A DNA stretch of 5,100 nucleotides from contig JAGBGB010000147.1 of NCBI GenBank assembly GCA_017936205.1, forward strand, positions 1 to 5,100, written 5' to 3'. The notes beneath the pieces are model-generated. The model was not told the DNA's origin, did not search any database, and saw only the letters and a list, made by a program, of their open reading frames with translations. The stretch comes from Oscillospiraceae bacterium (GTDB lineage Bacteria; Bacillota; Clostridia; Oscillospirales; Oscillospiraceae). The translations under genes and the position numbers were made by a program. Shown piece after piece: positions 1-5,100 of the stretch. Position 1 is the stretch's first letter. Each line of letters opens with the position of its first letter.

Positions 1-46
1 AGAGTACAGCCAACAAAAACGCCATCAGTATTTTTGCCATTTTCAT
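1..46 (-). CDS. N-terminus of an exported protein (partial, runs off the window)
   Basis: Only the first 15 codons are present. They read MKMAKILMAFLLAVL, a short lysine-containing start followed by a hydrophobic run, which is the n- and h-region of a signal peptide or membrane anchor. The ATG at 46 is preferred because GAGG (59-56) lies 9 bases upstream. That site overlaps the folC stop codon, so the gene is the third member of the folT-folC operon and is probably translationally coupled. A second in-frame ATG at 40 is the alternative start. No cleavage site or lipobox cysteine is visible before the edge, so lipoprotein, secreted protein and membrane protein cannot be told apart, and no function is assigned. 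Confidence 0.6.
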   Translation of the reverse strand, partial: MKMAKILMAFLLAVL

Positions 47-57
47 TTAAATTTTCC

Positions 58-1332
58 TCACAAAAGCAGCTGTCGCAAAGTTGATGCAAAATCGCCATAC
101 ATGTAAAGTGAACCGAGACCGATAACGGGAGACGAAGTCTCTTTCGCCTCGCAAAGTGCCGCTGATACAGCGCTGTCAAAGGAGTCATGAGCCGTGGCAG
201 TAACACCTGCCGCAAGGAATTCATCTGCAAGAGAAGCGCTGTCCAGTGCTCTCGGATTGTCCGGGCGTACAGTATGAACTGTGCAGTTGAGTTTCGAAAG
301 CACACCCGTCATATAAGAGTGATCCTTATCAGCCATAACACCTACCAGCGCAGTCAGGGCTCTGTTGGGGAGATAGCTGCGGATATTCTCTGCCAGAGCC
401 TCCATGCACTGGGGATTGTGTCCGCCATCTGCGAAGAACACAGGCTCTCTGCGCAGCAGCTCAAAGCGACCGGGCCAGGACACGGTTTTCAGCCCCTGAC
501 GGAGCTGCTCCTCGGAAATGCTCCAGCCCTTCTGTCGCAGCACATCCACAGTAGCAAGAACCACAGCGGTATTCCGTCTCTGGTGCTCACCCAGCAGGGG
601 CAGCTCCAGCTTCTCCCTGCCACCGCAGTCGAAGCACTGTCCCCAGAAGCCCTGATCGTGAAGCCGAATGGAATCAAAGTCAGCCCGATGGAGGCAGGCT
701 CCGGTCTCTCGGCACTTATCCTCAAACACCTGCTCCACAGAGGGGATACTGCGGTAGAGAACTACATCTCCGCCCTTAATGATCCCTGCCTTTGCCTGAG
801 CGATCTCCTCCAAGGTCTCACCTAAGACCCCGGTATGATCCAAACCGATGTTGACGATCACAGAAGCCTCAGGGCAGTCGATCACATTGGTGGAATCGAA
901 TTCTCCACCCATGCCGACCTCTAAGATCACGATATCGCAGTGATTCCGAGCAAAATACTCCATAGCGATCACCGTTACCAGCTCAAACTCCGTGGGGCGA
1001 TCCTCCATGGTATCTGCAAAGGGCTTGACCATTTCTGTAATTTGGGACAGCTCCTCGTCGGGGATCATTTCCCCGTTGATCTGCATTCTCTCGTTGAAGC
1101 GGATGATGTAGGGGGAGGTATACAGCCCTGTCTTATAGCCCGCTGCACGGAAGGCAGAGGACAGCATAGAGGCGGTAGAGCCCTTTCCGTTGGTTCCTGC
1201 AATGTGAACGAATTTCAGCTTCTTATGGGGATCTCCGATCCGCCGTAGCAGCTCCCGGGTTCGGGACAAGCCGGGAATGGAGCCGCGCCAGCAGACAGAA
1301 TGGATGTATTCCAGAGCCTCTTGATAATTCAT
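58..1332 (-). CDS. folC: Folylpolyglutamate synthase / dihydrofolate synthase
   Basis: A 424-residue Mur-ligase-like cytoplasmic enzyme that adds glutamate to folates with ATP, retaining them in the cell; many bacterial FolC proteins also make dihydrofolate from dihydropteroate. Visible motifs are the P-loop GTNGKGST (46-53), TSPYI (72-76), DSTNV (146-150), AKAGIIK with the lysine that is usually carbamylated (K181), LLGEHQRRN (247-255), WPGRFE (286-291), DGGHNP (302-307, usually DGAHNP) and GVMADKD (331-337). Length is normal for the family. The frame stays open 95 codons further upstream, but that part overlaps folT. The ATG at 1332 is chosen because AAGGAG (1345-1340) sits 7 bases before it and the protein then begins like family members (MNYQEALEYI). 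It shares ATGA with the folT stop. Pairing with a folate importer suggests that polyglutamylation of salvaged folate is the main job; this is inference. Confidence 0.96.
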   Translation of the reverse strand: MNYQEALEYIHSVCWRGSIPGLSRTRELLRRIGDPHKKLKFVHIAGTNGKGSTASMLSSAFRAAGYKTGLYTSPYIIRFNERMQINGEMIPDEELSQITEMVKPFADTMEDRPTEFELVTVIAMEYFARNHCDIVILEVGMGGEFDSTNVIDCPEASVIVNIGLDHTGVLGETLEEIAQAKAGIIKGGDVVLYRSIPSVEQVFEDKCRETGACLHRADFDSIRLHDQGFWGQCFDCGGREKLELPLLGEHQRRNTAVVLATVDVLRQKGWSISEEQLRQGLKTVSWPGRFELLRREPVFFADGGHNPQCMEALAENIRSYLPNRALTALVGVMADKDHSYMTGVLSKLNCTVHTVRPDNPRALDSASLADEFLAAGVTATAHDSFDSAVSAALCEAKETSSPVIGLGSLYMYGDFASTLRQLLL

Positions 1333-1880
1333 AGTGTTTCTCCTTTTTTCTGCATGATCCCTGCAGCTCGGAACAGGTTGGAACGGCAGAGCCCATAGAT
1401 GATCAGCACATCCAGCACATAGATAATGGCAAACTGGATACCTCTTTCTACCAGCTTGGTCATAAAGAATGCCATCTTTGCACCACCGCCATATACCAGA
1501 GCTAATGCTCCACTCTGCCACAACAGGGAGCCAATCACCACAGGAGGCAGGAAGGCCAGAGCCACTCGCCACAAGGAATCTGCCTTCCACAGCATGGGAC
1601 GGAACAAGCCGCCGCACAGACCGTAGAGGATCGGCGGCACGCAGAAGATGGGATTAAAGCCAAAGCTCATTAATGCGCCGATAAAGTCCGAGACAAAGCC
1701 CACCAGCACTCCCGCCACGGGACCAAAAAGCATTCCCGCAAGGAAAATAGGCACAGCCTCAAAGGAAATACGAGTGGTTTCCGACGGAGTAATAGCAACA
1801 AAGCGTGCTAAGATCACTGCCATTGCAGTAAGAAGGGCGCAGGTGGTAAGGGTCTTGGTGCTGAATTTGTTTTTTTCCAT
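1329..1880 (-). CDS. folT: Folate-binding S component of an ECF transporter
   Basis: A 183-residue integral membrane protein of the ECF S-component type. It binds folate outside the cell and delivers it through a shared EcfA-EcfA'-EcfT module, which is not encoded here. The sequence shows five to six hydrophobic segments (about 10-30, 41-63, 66-93, 103-131 and 147-166) and the family-like stretch TTRISFEAVPIFLAGMLFGP followed by GxxxGFVSDFIG (about 35-68). Length is typical. The ATG at 1880 follows AAGGAGG (1895-1889) with 8 bases between, seven of them T. The THF riboswitch directly upstream and folC directly downstream (ATGA overlap) support folate over another vitamin. Without that context, the sequence alone would support only an S component of uncertain specificity. 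Confidence 0.92.
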   Translation of the reverse strand: MEKNKFSTKTLTTCALLTAMAVILARFVAITPSETTRISFEAVPIFLAGMLFGPVAGVLVGFVSDFIGALMSFGFNPIFCVPPILYGLCGGLFRPMLWKADSLWRVALAFLPPVVIGSLLWQSGALALVYGGGAKMAFFMTKLVERGIQFAIIYVLDVLIIYGLCRSNLFRAAGIMQKKGETL

Positions 1881-1905
1881 AAAAAAATCCTCCTTAATTG
1901 GAGGA
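1881..1905 (-). promoter_or_regulatory. Hairpin sequestering the folT Shine-Dalgarno site, followed by seven T
   Basis: On the minus strand TCCTCC (1905-1900) can pair with GGAGGA (1893-1888) around the loop AATTAA, burying the AAGGAGG ribosome binding site of folT. The stem is followed at once by seven T (1887-1881) and then the ATG. The same hairpin could therefore block translation or act as a short intrinsic terminator. It is the off-state of the riboswitch expression platform. The 6-bp stem and U-tract are visible in the sequence; which mechanism dominates is not. Confidence 0.75.
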
Positions 1906-1926
1906 GGTTGAAAAGATCACAATGCT

Positions 1927-1947
1927 ATGCCCTGAATAATGGGGCAT
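1927..1947 (-). other. Linker hairpin between riboswitch aptamer and expression platform
   Basis: ATGCCC (1947-1942) pairs perfectly with GGGCAT (1932-1927) around a 9-base loop on the minus-strand transcript. It lies between the P1 helix of the aptamer and the sequence controlling the ribosome binding site. There is no U-tract after it, so it is not a terminator. It may serve as a spacer or as a pause that gives the aptamer time to fold; that role is inferred. Confidence 0.5.
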
Positions 1948-1949
1948 CC

Positions 1950-2064
1950 TGCTCAGGCGGTTGCGGTAACAGCATCGCGGGAACTCACCATAAAGCTCCC
2001 TTCGCCCAATGGGCAACCTCCCATCCCATCGGTACTTGACGCACTGCTCCTACTCCCTGCAGCA
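1950..2064 (-). promoter_or_regulatory. THF-I (tetrahydrofolate) riboswitch aptamer in the folT leader
   Basis: Read on the minus strand, the leader has the THF-I order of elements: GGGAGTAG just inside P1, then GCGTCAAGT, GATGGGATGG, GCGAAG and finally CAACCGCC. P1 forms from TGCT-g-CAGG (2064-2056) with CCTGAGCA (1957-1950). P2 forms from AGCA-gt-GCG (2048-2040) with CGC-ga-TGCT (1979-1971). P3 forms from CCGATGGG (2032-2025) with CCCATTGG (2013-2006). An extra hairpin, GGGAGCT (2000-1994) with AGTTCCC (1985-1979), fills the region after P3. The loop sequence GGTTG (2018-2014) is complementary to CAACC (1963-1959), matching the L3-J2/1 pseudoknot known in this class. This class binds reduced folates and usually represses folate transport or synthesis genes, which fits folT-folC downstream. 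The assignment rests on recalled consensus and pairings, not on a covariance search. Confidence 0.88.
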
Positions 2065-2070
2065 TTGTGT

Positions 2071-2094
2071 GGTACTATTGTAGCACCTTTTTTT
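2071..2094 (+). terminator. Inverted repeat plus T-tract overlapping the folT -10 box (terminator-like on + strand)
   Basis: GGTACTA (2071-2077) pairs with TAGCACC (2081-2087) around TTG, with one G-T pair, and seven T follow (2088-2094). On the plus strand this has the form of an intrinsic terminator, although no plus-strand gene ends here. On the minus strand it has no U-tract and instead covers the -10 element of the folT promoter. It could stop antisense transcription, serve as an operator, or be chance. Confidence 0.45.
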
Positions 2095-2104
2095 AAAAAA
2101 GCAA
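2077..2104 (-). promoter_or_regulatory. Sigma-A-type promoter of the folT-folC operon
   Basis: TTGCTT (2104-2099) and TACAAT (2082-2077) are separated by 16 bases, placing the transcription start near 2070, six bases before the riboswitch P1 helix. The -35 box lies right after the stop codon of the Cys-rich gene, so the folate operon can be transcribed independently of the psd operon. The -10 box lies inside a 17-base inverted repeat. Confidence 0.7.
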
Positions 2105-2107
2105 GCC

Positions 2108-2365
2108 CTATTTTTCCTTTTTTCGGCACAGCTCTGCAATATCCGAGAACCTTTGGCAGATATAATCATAGCTGTGGGCTTTATGAGGCAGCAGACAGGC
2201 AGAACAGTCCTTAATACCGTTCTCCAAATACTGATAGTTCCCCCCACACCGATCCCCCAGAGCATAGAGGGGGCAGTAGCAGAACAGACAGTTAAAGTCC
2301 TCCCCGTCAGAGCTATGACAGGGGAAGAACTCACAGTCTCGATTTTGGAAATAGCGATAGCTCAT
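2108..2365 (-). CDS. Small Cys-rich putative metal-binding protein (zf-like family)
   Basis: An 85-residue cytoplasmic protein with ten cysteines (C11, C16, C26, C29, C31, C40, C54, C57, C70, C80). The blocks YFQNRDCEFFPCH, NCLFCYCPLY, CGGNYQYLENGIKDC and CSACLLPH match what I recall of the 'cysteine-rich small domain' family, found in clostridia and methanogens and sometimes near or fused to cobalamin genes. The CxxCxC and paired CxxC patterns suggest a zinc site or an iron-sulfur cluster; no reaction is established. There is no signal peptide or membrane segment. It starts in an ATGA overlap with the psd stop, with its own AGGAG (2377-2373) 7 bases upstream, so it is in the psd operon. No cobalamin gene is nearby. 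Family assignment is fairly firm; function is unknown. Confidence 0.88.
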   Translation of the reverse strand: MSYRYFQNRDCEFFPCHSSDGEDFNCLFCYCPLYALGDRCGGNYQYLENGIKDCSACLLPHKAHSYDYICQRFSDIAELCRKKEK

Positions 2366-3213
2366 AATGCCTCTCCTATCCGTTCGCCCAGTCGCACCTT
2401 GGTCTCAATGCCCTTGGCGGAATAGTCCAGAATATCCTTGTCTATTTGAACGCTGCCCTTCTTGCACAGCAGGATCATAGTGGAGCCGCCGTACTCGAAG
2501 TAGCCCTTTTCCTCTAACTTGCGGAAGGAACGGTGTCCATGATTGCTGATCCGACCTACCAGCATAGCGCCTACCTCCATCTGGATCATTTCTCCAAAAT
2601 GCTCTGTATGGAGGATGGTATAGTGTCTGGTGTTGCGGCGATAGACGCCCAAGGTTCCTGCCAGAGGATTCACGGAATGGAGAACACCCTTGATCTCACG
2701 GGTATCCTCCGCAGTCCCCCTATCCGGGAAGGCATAGCGGTGGTAATCATCAGGCGCCAAGCGGAAGATCAGGCACAGTCCCCCCTCATAGCTACGGGCA
2801 AGCTCCTCGTCCTCCAACAGCTCTGCTGCGGTATAGGGAACCCCCTTGATTTGGAAGGTATTATTCCTTCCAATGGGCAGGGCAGACAGCTTGGAGTCTG
2901 CAATGGCAGGCAGCTCATGGGGAGCCGTCAGATCCTCTATCTGCTTGCGCTGACGAGTGAAGAAGGCATTGAAGTTGGGGAAGTCCTCTGTGGTGCAGTC
3001 CTCTGTGCAAATGTGATACTGCTCCTTGAACTTCTTGACCTTTCCCTTAGACAGGGCACTTCTCACCCACCAGCCGTAGAGCTGAGATACGAATTTCCTG
3101 CAAAGGATCCCCTTGGCAAGCAGTCTGCCGAAGGCAGTTCCGTATACGAATTGAATGGCTCCCAAGCCTACTTCGGGAACCTCGATCAGCTCCTTACGAT
3201 CCCAAACCTGCAT
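2362..3213 (-). CDS. psd: Phosphatidylserine decarboxylase proenzyme
   Basis: A 283-residue proenzyme that converts phosphatidylserine to phosphatidylethanolamine at the membrane. The self-cleavage motif GGST (242-245) should be cut between G243 and S244, giving a beta chain of about 243 residues and a 40-residue alpha chain whose N-terminal serine becomes the pyruvoyl group. Other family marks are FNAFFTR (81-87), ADSKLSAL (105-112, carrying the expected protease aspartate D106), RLAPDDYHRYAFP (151-163, with the active-site histidine H158) and VLHSVNPLAG (177-186). The ATG at 3213 is chosen because GAGG (3225-3222) lies 8 bases upstream. An in-frame TTG at 3273 would place the start inside the promoter. 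GGST rather than LGST is typical of clostridial and type II enzymes. pssA, the usual partner, is not in this window; the Cys-rich gene follows with a 4-base overlap. Confidence 0.95.
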   Translation of the reverse strand: MQVWDRKELIEVPEVGLGAIQFVYGTAFGRLLAKGILCRKFVSQLYGWWVRSALSKGKVKKFKEQYHICTEDCTTEDFPNFNAFFTRQRKQIEDLTAPHELPAIADSKLSALPIGRNNTFQIKGVPYTAAELLEDEELARSYEGGLCLIFRLAPDDYHRYAFPDRGTAEDTREIKGVLHSVNPLAGTLGVYRRNTRHYTILHTEHFGEMIQMEVGAMLVGRISNHGHRSFRKLEEKGYFEYGGSTMILLCKKGSVQIDKDILDYSAKGIETKVRLGERIGEAL

Positions 3214-3244
3214 TGTGAACACCTCTCTGTCTTTCTTTGGATCT

Positions 3245-3273
3245 ATTATAACCCTCCGAGAAGAAAAATGCAA
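3245..3273 (-). promoter_or_regulatory. Sigma-A-type promoter of the psd operon
   Basis: TTGCAT (3273-3268) and a perfect TATAAT (3250-3245) are separated by the optimal 17 bases. This places the transcription start near 3238, about 25 bases before the psd ATG. It is the strongest promoter match in the window and settles the psd start downstream of it. Confidence 0.85.
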
Positions 3274-3285
3274 GGTTGAAATCTT

Positions 3286-3314
3286 TTGAAAAACAGGATA
3301 TACTATATATGAAT
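3286..3314 (+). promoter_or_regulatory. Possible malQ promoter
   Basis: TTGAAA (3286-3291) is followed after 16 bases by TATGAA (3308-3313) in a very AT-rich stretch ending about 15 bases before the malQ ribosome binding site. The -10 box is weak, and the overlapping TATATA runs make its exact position uncertain. It lies back to back with the psd promoter, with only 12 bases between the two -35 boxes. Confidence 0.4.
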
Positions 3315-3336
3315 ATATAAGAAAAGAGCGTTGTCT

Positions 3337-4800
3337 ATGCGATCAGCCGGAATTTTACTGCACCTGACCTCCCTCCCTTCCCCCTACGGGATCGGAACCA
3401 TGGGGAAGGCAGCTTATGACTTTGCAGAGTTTCTCCATGCTGCGGGGCAGCATTACTGGCAGCTTCTGCCCATTGGCCCTACAAGCTATGGGGACAGCCC
3501 CTATCAATGTGTTTCCACCTTCGCAGGGAACCCTTATTTGATCGATTTGGATCTGTTGGCCCAGGAGGGCTTACTGACCCCACAGGAGCTAAAAGACCTG
3601 CCCAACCCGGAACGGGTGGACTACAGTCTGCTGTATGAGCAGCGGTATCCCCTGCTATATAAAGCCTTCCTCCGTGGCAGTAAGCCTTTGGCAAGGGAGA
3701 TCACCGCCTTCCGTCAGGAGAATCCATGGGTAGAGGACTACGCTCTGTTCATGGCTGTGAAGAGAACCCGAAGCATGGCGTGCTGGGCACAGTGGCAGGA
3801 GGACATTCGCTTACGCAGACCCGATGCAATTGAAGCCTGTACTGCAGCCTATCGGGAGGATCTGGAGTTCTTCGTCTTCCTCCAATACCTCTTTGACCGA
3901 CAGTGGAAGGCACTGAGGGACTTCGTTCACCGTCTGGGCATAGAGCTGATCGGAGATCTGCCTATCTATGTCCCCTACGATTCCTGTGAGGTTTGGACAC
4001 AGTCGGAGCTGTTCCAATTGGATCGAGAGAAGCGTCCCACCGCAGTGGCAGGCTGTCCTCCGGATCTGTTTTCCGCAGAAGGTCAGCTTTGGGGGAATCC
4101 CCTGTACCGCTGGGATGCAATGGCACAGGATGACTTCCTCTGGTGGCGGCAGCGGATCGCAGGAGCAAGCAGCCGCTTCGATGTGATCCGCATCGACCAC
4201 TTCCGTGGGCTGGAAAGCTACTGGTCCGTTCCCTATGGAGAGCCCACGGCCCGGAACGGGCAGTGGATCAAGGGCCCGGGGAAGGACTTCACCGACTGCT
4301 TGAAGAAGCACTTCCCCACGCTGCGTTTTATTGCGGAGGATCTGGGCTACCTGACCCCCGAGGTGCTGCAGCTTCGACAGGACTTCGGGTATCCGGGCAT
4401 GAAGATCTTGGAATTTGCCTTTGACCCCAGAGAACCGGGGAACTACCTACCCCACCGCTATCACAGCAACTGTGTATGCTACAGCGGCACCCACGACAAC
4501 GAAACTCTGGCGCAATGGCTGGAGGGGCTTGCCCCCGAGGGTGTACAGCACGCTATGGCGTATTTGAATGTCCGTGATCCGGCGGAGCTCCCCGAGGCTC
4601 TGCTTCGCTGTGGGCTTTCCTCAGTGGCAGATACCTTTATTGCGCAAATGCAGGACTATCTGGGCTTAGGTGCCCAAAGCCGCATGAATACCCCCGGTAT
4701 CCTCAGTCCCAACAATTGGAGCTGGCGTATGTCGGCAGAGGCTCTGCGCCCTGAGCTGGCACAGGAGCTCCGCCGCCTTGTTACACTCTACGAGCGCTGA
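3337..4800 (+). CDS. malQ: 4-alpha-glucanotransferase (amylomaltase, GH77)
   Basis: A 487-residue cytoplasmic enzyme that moves alpha-1,4-glucan segments between maltodextrins or onto glucose, used in maltose and glycogen metabolism. It opens with the family N-terminus MRSAGILLHLTSLPSPYGIG. Catalytic motifs are VIRIDHFRG with nucleophile D287, FIAEDLGYLTPEV with acid/base E334, and GTHDNET with transition-state-stabilising D387. Also visible are GDLPIYV (206-212), the PPDLFSAEGQLWGNPLY loop (241-257), RMNTPG (449-454) and NWSWR (460-464). The length is that of short bacterial amylomaltases without the extra N-terminal domain of E. coli MalQ. The ATG at 3337 is preferred over the in-frame TTG at 3331, because GAG (3326-3328) is 8 bases before the ATG but only 2 before the TTG. 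The ribosome binding site is weak. It is transcribed away from psd, and no malP or transporter gene is in view. No terminator with a T-tract follows the stop. Confidence 0.97.
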   Translation: MRSAGILLHLTSLPSPYGIGTMGKAAYDFAEFLHAAGQHYWQLLPIGPTSYGDSPYQCVSTFAGNPYLIDLDLLAQEGLLTPQELKDLPNPERVDYSLLYEQRYPLLYKAFLRGSKPLAREITAFRQENPWVEDYALFMAVKRTRSMACWAQWQEDIRLRRPDAIEACTAAYREDLEFFVFLQYLFDRQWKALRDFVHRLGIELIGDLPIYVPYDSCEVWTQSELFQLDREKRPTAVAGCPPDLFSAEGQLWGNPLYRWDAMAQDDFLWWRQRIAGASSRFDVIRIDHFRGLESYWSVPYGEPTARNGQWIKGPGKDFTDCLKKHFPTLRFIAEDLGYLTPEVLQLRQDFGYPGMKILEFAFDPREPGNYLPHRYHSNCVCYSGTHDNETLAQWLEGLAPEGVQHAMAYLNVRDPAELPEALLRCGLSSVADTFIAQMQDYLGLGAQSRMNTPGILSPNNWSWRMSAEALRPELAQELRRLVTLYER

Positions 4801-4805
4801 TCCCC

Positions 4806-4961
4806 CTATTGGATCTGGATCTGCTGGGTGGGTCTGGGGTTTTGGTGCTCCTCCCTGCGATTATGGGGAGCTGTGCCATGGATCACGGGGAGCTTGGGAT
4901 CCTTTACCTCAAAGCTCCGTTGGGGAGTATCCGGAATTTTTCTCGGTGTTTCCATACTCAT
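4806..4961 (-). pseudogene. Orphan short frame, perhaps the N-terminal stub of an intron-encoded protein
   Basis: A 51-residue frame starting MSMETPRKIPDTPQRSFEVK, rich in proline, charged residues and glutamine, ending in QQIQIQ and a TAG. It has no recognisable domain, signal peptide or membrane segment. It follows a hairpin (4981-4962) rather than a clear ribosome binding site; an in-frame GTG at 4988 has GAGAG directly against it, which is too close to act as a good site. Hydrophilic leaders of this kind precede the reverse transcriptase domain in some clostridial group II intron proteins. That is recalled resemblance, not a verified match. It could also be non-coding. Confidence 0.3.
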
Positions 4962-4981
4962 GTCGAGTAGACTTTCTCGAC
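4962..4981 (-). other. Hairpin directly before the orphan frame
   Basis: GTCGAG and CTCGAC form a perfect 6-bp stem around an 8-base loop, ending immediately before the ATG at 4961. Its position would let it hide or present the start of the downstream frame, as the domain IVa stem-loop does in some group II introns. It has no T-tract on either side. Confidence 0.5.
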
Positions 4982-4986
4982 TTTTC

Positions 4987-5024
4987 ACCTCTCTTTAACC
5001 CAAGTTTTCGTTTGAGTGAGAGGT
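4987..5024 (-). other. Two-tier hairpin with strand-specific pairing
   Basis: On the minus strand ACCTCTC pairs with GAGAGGT (outer 7 bp), then ACTCAA with TTGGGT (inner 6 bp), with a TAAA bulge on the 3' side and an 8-base loop. One inner pair is U-G on the minus transcript but would be A-C on the plus transcript, so the fold favours minus-strand RNA. No T-tract follows, so it is not a plain terminator. Confidence 0.55.
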
Positions 5025-5041
5025 TTAGTCTTACAGCCCCT

Positions 5042-5076
5042 CACGGAACCCATCGTGCCCTATTAAGGCAATAGGC
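5042..5076 (-). other. Pair of adjacent small hairpins
   Basis: CACG (5042-5045) pairs with CGTG (5054-5057). Next to it CTATT (5060-5064) pairs with AATAG (5070-5074), extended by a further G-C pair and by another across a bulged base. Each is short and could arise by chance; their placement in a row with the stem at 4987-5024 is why they are listed. Confidence 0.35.
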
Positions 5077-5100
5077 TCTTCAATAAGAATTTCACTTTAT

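Larger units (their letters stand above)
4801..5100 (-). mobile_element. Possible group II intron remnant (structured RNA plus intron-protein N-terminus)
   Basis: This 300-base flank has no intact gene. Read on the minus strand it gives a series of hairpins (5076-5057, 5057-5042, 5024-4987 and 4981-4962) followed by an ATG and a short hydrophilic frame that stops at 4806. A chain of hairpins leading into a reading frame recalls the end of domains I-III and the domain IV frame of a bacterial group II intron. The frame has no reverse transcriptase blocks, and it ends only a few bases from the malQ stop. That suggests the element is broken there; its 5' part would lie beyond 5100. I cannot see the GUGYG 5' end or domain V, so this is a hypothesis. 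Other structured RNA, or plain intergenic sequence with chance hairpins, remains possible. Confidence 0.35.

Noticed and set aside
187..825. Long plus-strand open frame opposite folC
   Set aside because: It is the antisense shadow of folC, with no family motifs and a composition dictated by the opposite codons.
1333..1617. In-frame 95-codon extension upstream of the folC ATG
   Set aside because: It overlaps most of folT's 3' half, shows no folC family sequence, and the ATG at 1332 has a well-spaced AAGGAG and an ATGA junction with folT.
3214..3273. In-frame TTG start giving psd 20 more residues
   Set aside because: The TTG is the -35 box and the extension contains a perfect TATAAT, so this stretch is promoter and lies upstream of the expected transcription start.
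2533..3279. Long plus-strand open frame opposite psd
   Set aside because: It is the antisense of a clearly conserved enzyme; its translation has no recognisable motif and no ribosome binding site supports it.
3277..3290. Possible cre (CcpA) site before malQ, TGAAATCTTTTGAA
   Set aside because: It matches the usual cre pattern only partly and lacks the central CG, and the AT-rich setting makes such matches likely by chance.
4872..4910. GGATC/GATCC inverted repeat as a malQ terminator
   Set aside because: The stem is short, the loop is long and no T-tract follows; it lies more than 70 bases after the stop codon.
4778..5074. Plus-strand open frame running past the end of malQ
   Set aside because: It overlaps the 3' end of malQ out of frame, has no ribosome binding site, and crosses the hairpin cluster; the translation resembles nothing I recognise.

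Overview
The window looks like chromosomal DNA from a gut-type Firmicute of class Clostridia, probably near the Ruminococcaceae/Oscillospiraceae. The reasons are moderate GC, strong AGGAG-type ribosome binding sites, a THF-I riboswitch driving an ECF folate S component, a clostridial GGST-type phosphatidylserine decarboxylase, and a GH77 amylomaltase. The genus cannot be fixed from this sequence.

Layout. Minus-strand folate operon (about 2104 down to 1): promoter TTGCTT-N16-TACAAT, THF riboswitch (2064-1950) with an expression platform reaching the start codon, folT (1880-1329), folC (1332-58, ATGA overlap with folT), then the first 15 codons of an exported protein running off the left edge. 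Minus-strand lipid operon (3273 down to 2108): promoter TTGCAT-N17-TATAAT, psd (3213-2362), and a small 10-cysteine protein (2365-2108) joined by an ATGA overlap. Plus strand: malQ (3337-4800), divergent from psd across a short two-way promoter region. The right flank (4801-5100) has no intact gene. It holds several hairpins and a short orphan frame on the minus strand that I read, tentatively, as a remnant of a group II intron.

How it works together. FolT binds folate for uptake through a shared ECF energising module that is not in this window. FolC adds glutamates and so traps the imported folate. The leader closes the loop: its P3 loop can pair either with J2/1, as in the ligand-bound aptamer, or with the strand that otherwise hides the folT ribosome binding site, so high tetrahydrofolate should switch folT and folC off. 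Psd makes phosphatidylethanolamine and MalQ rearranges maltodextrins; neither is linked to folate by function. The best material for a second look is the competing pairing in the riboswitch, the Cys-rich protein coupled to psd, and the structured right flank.
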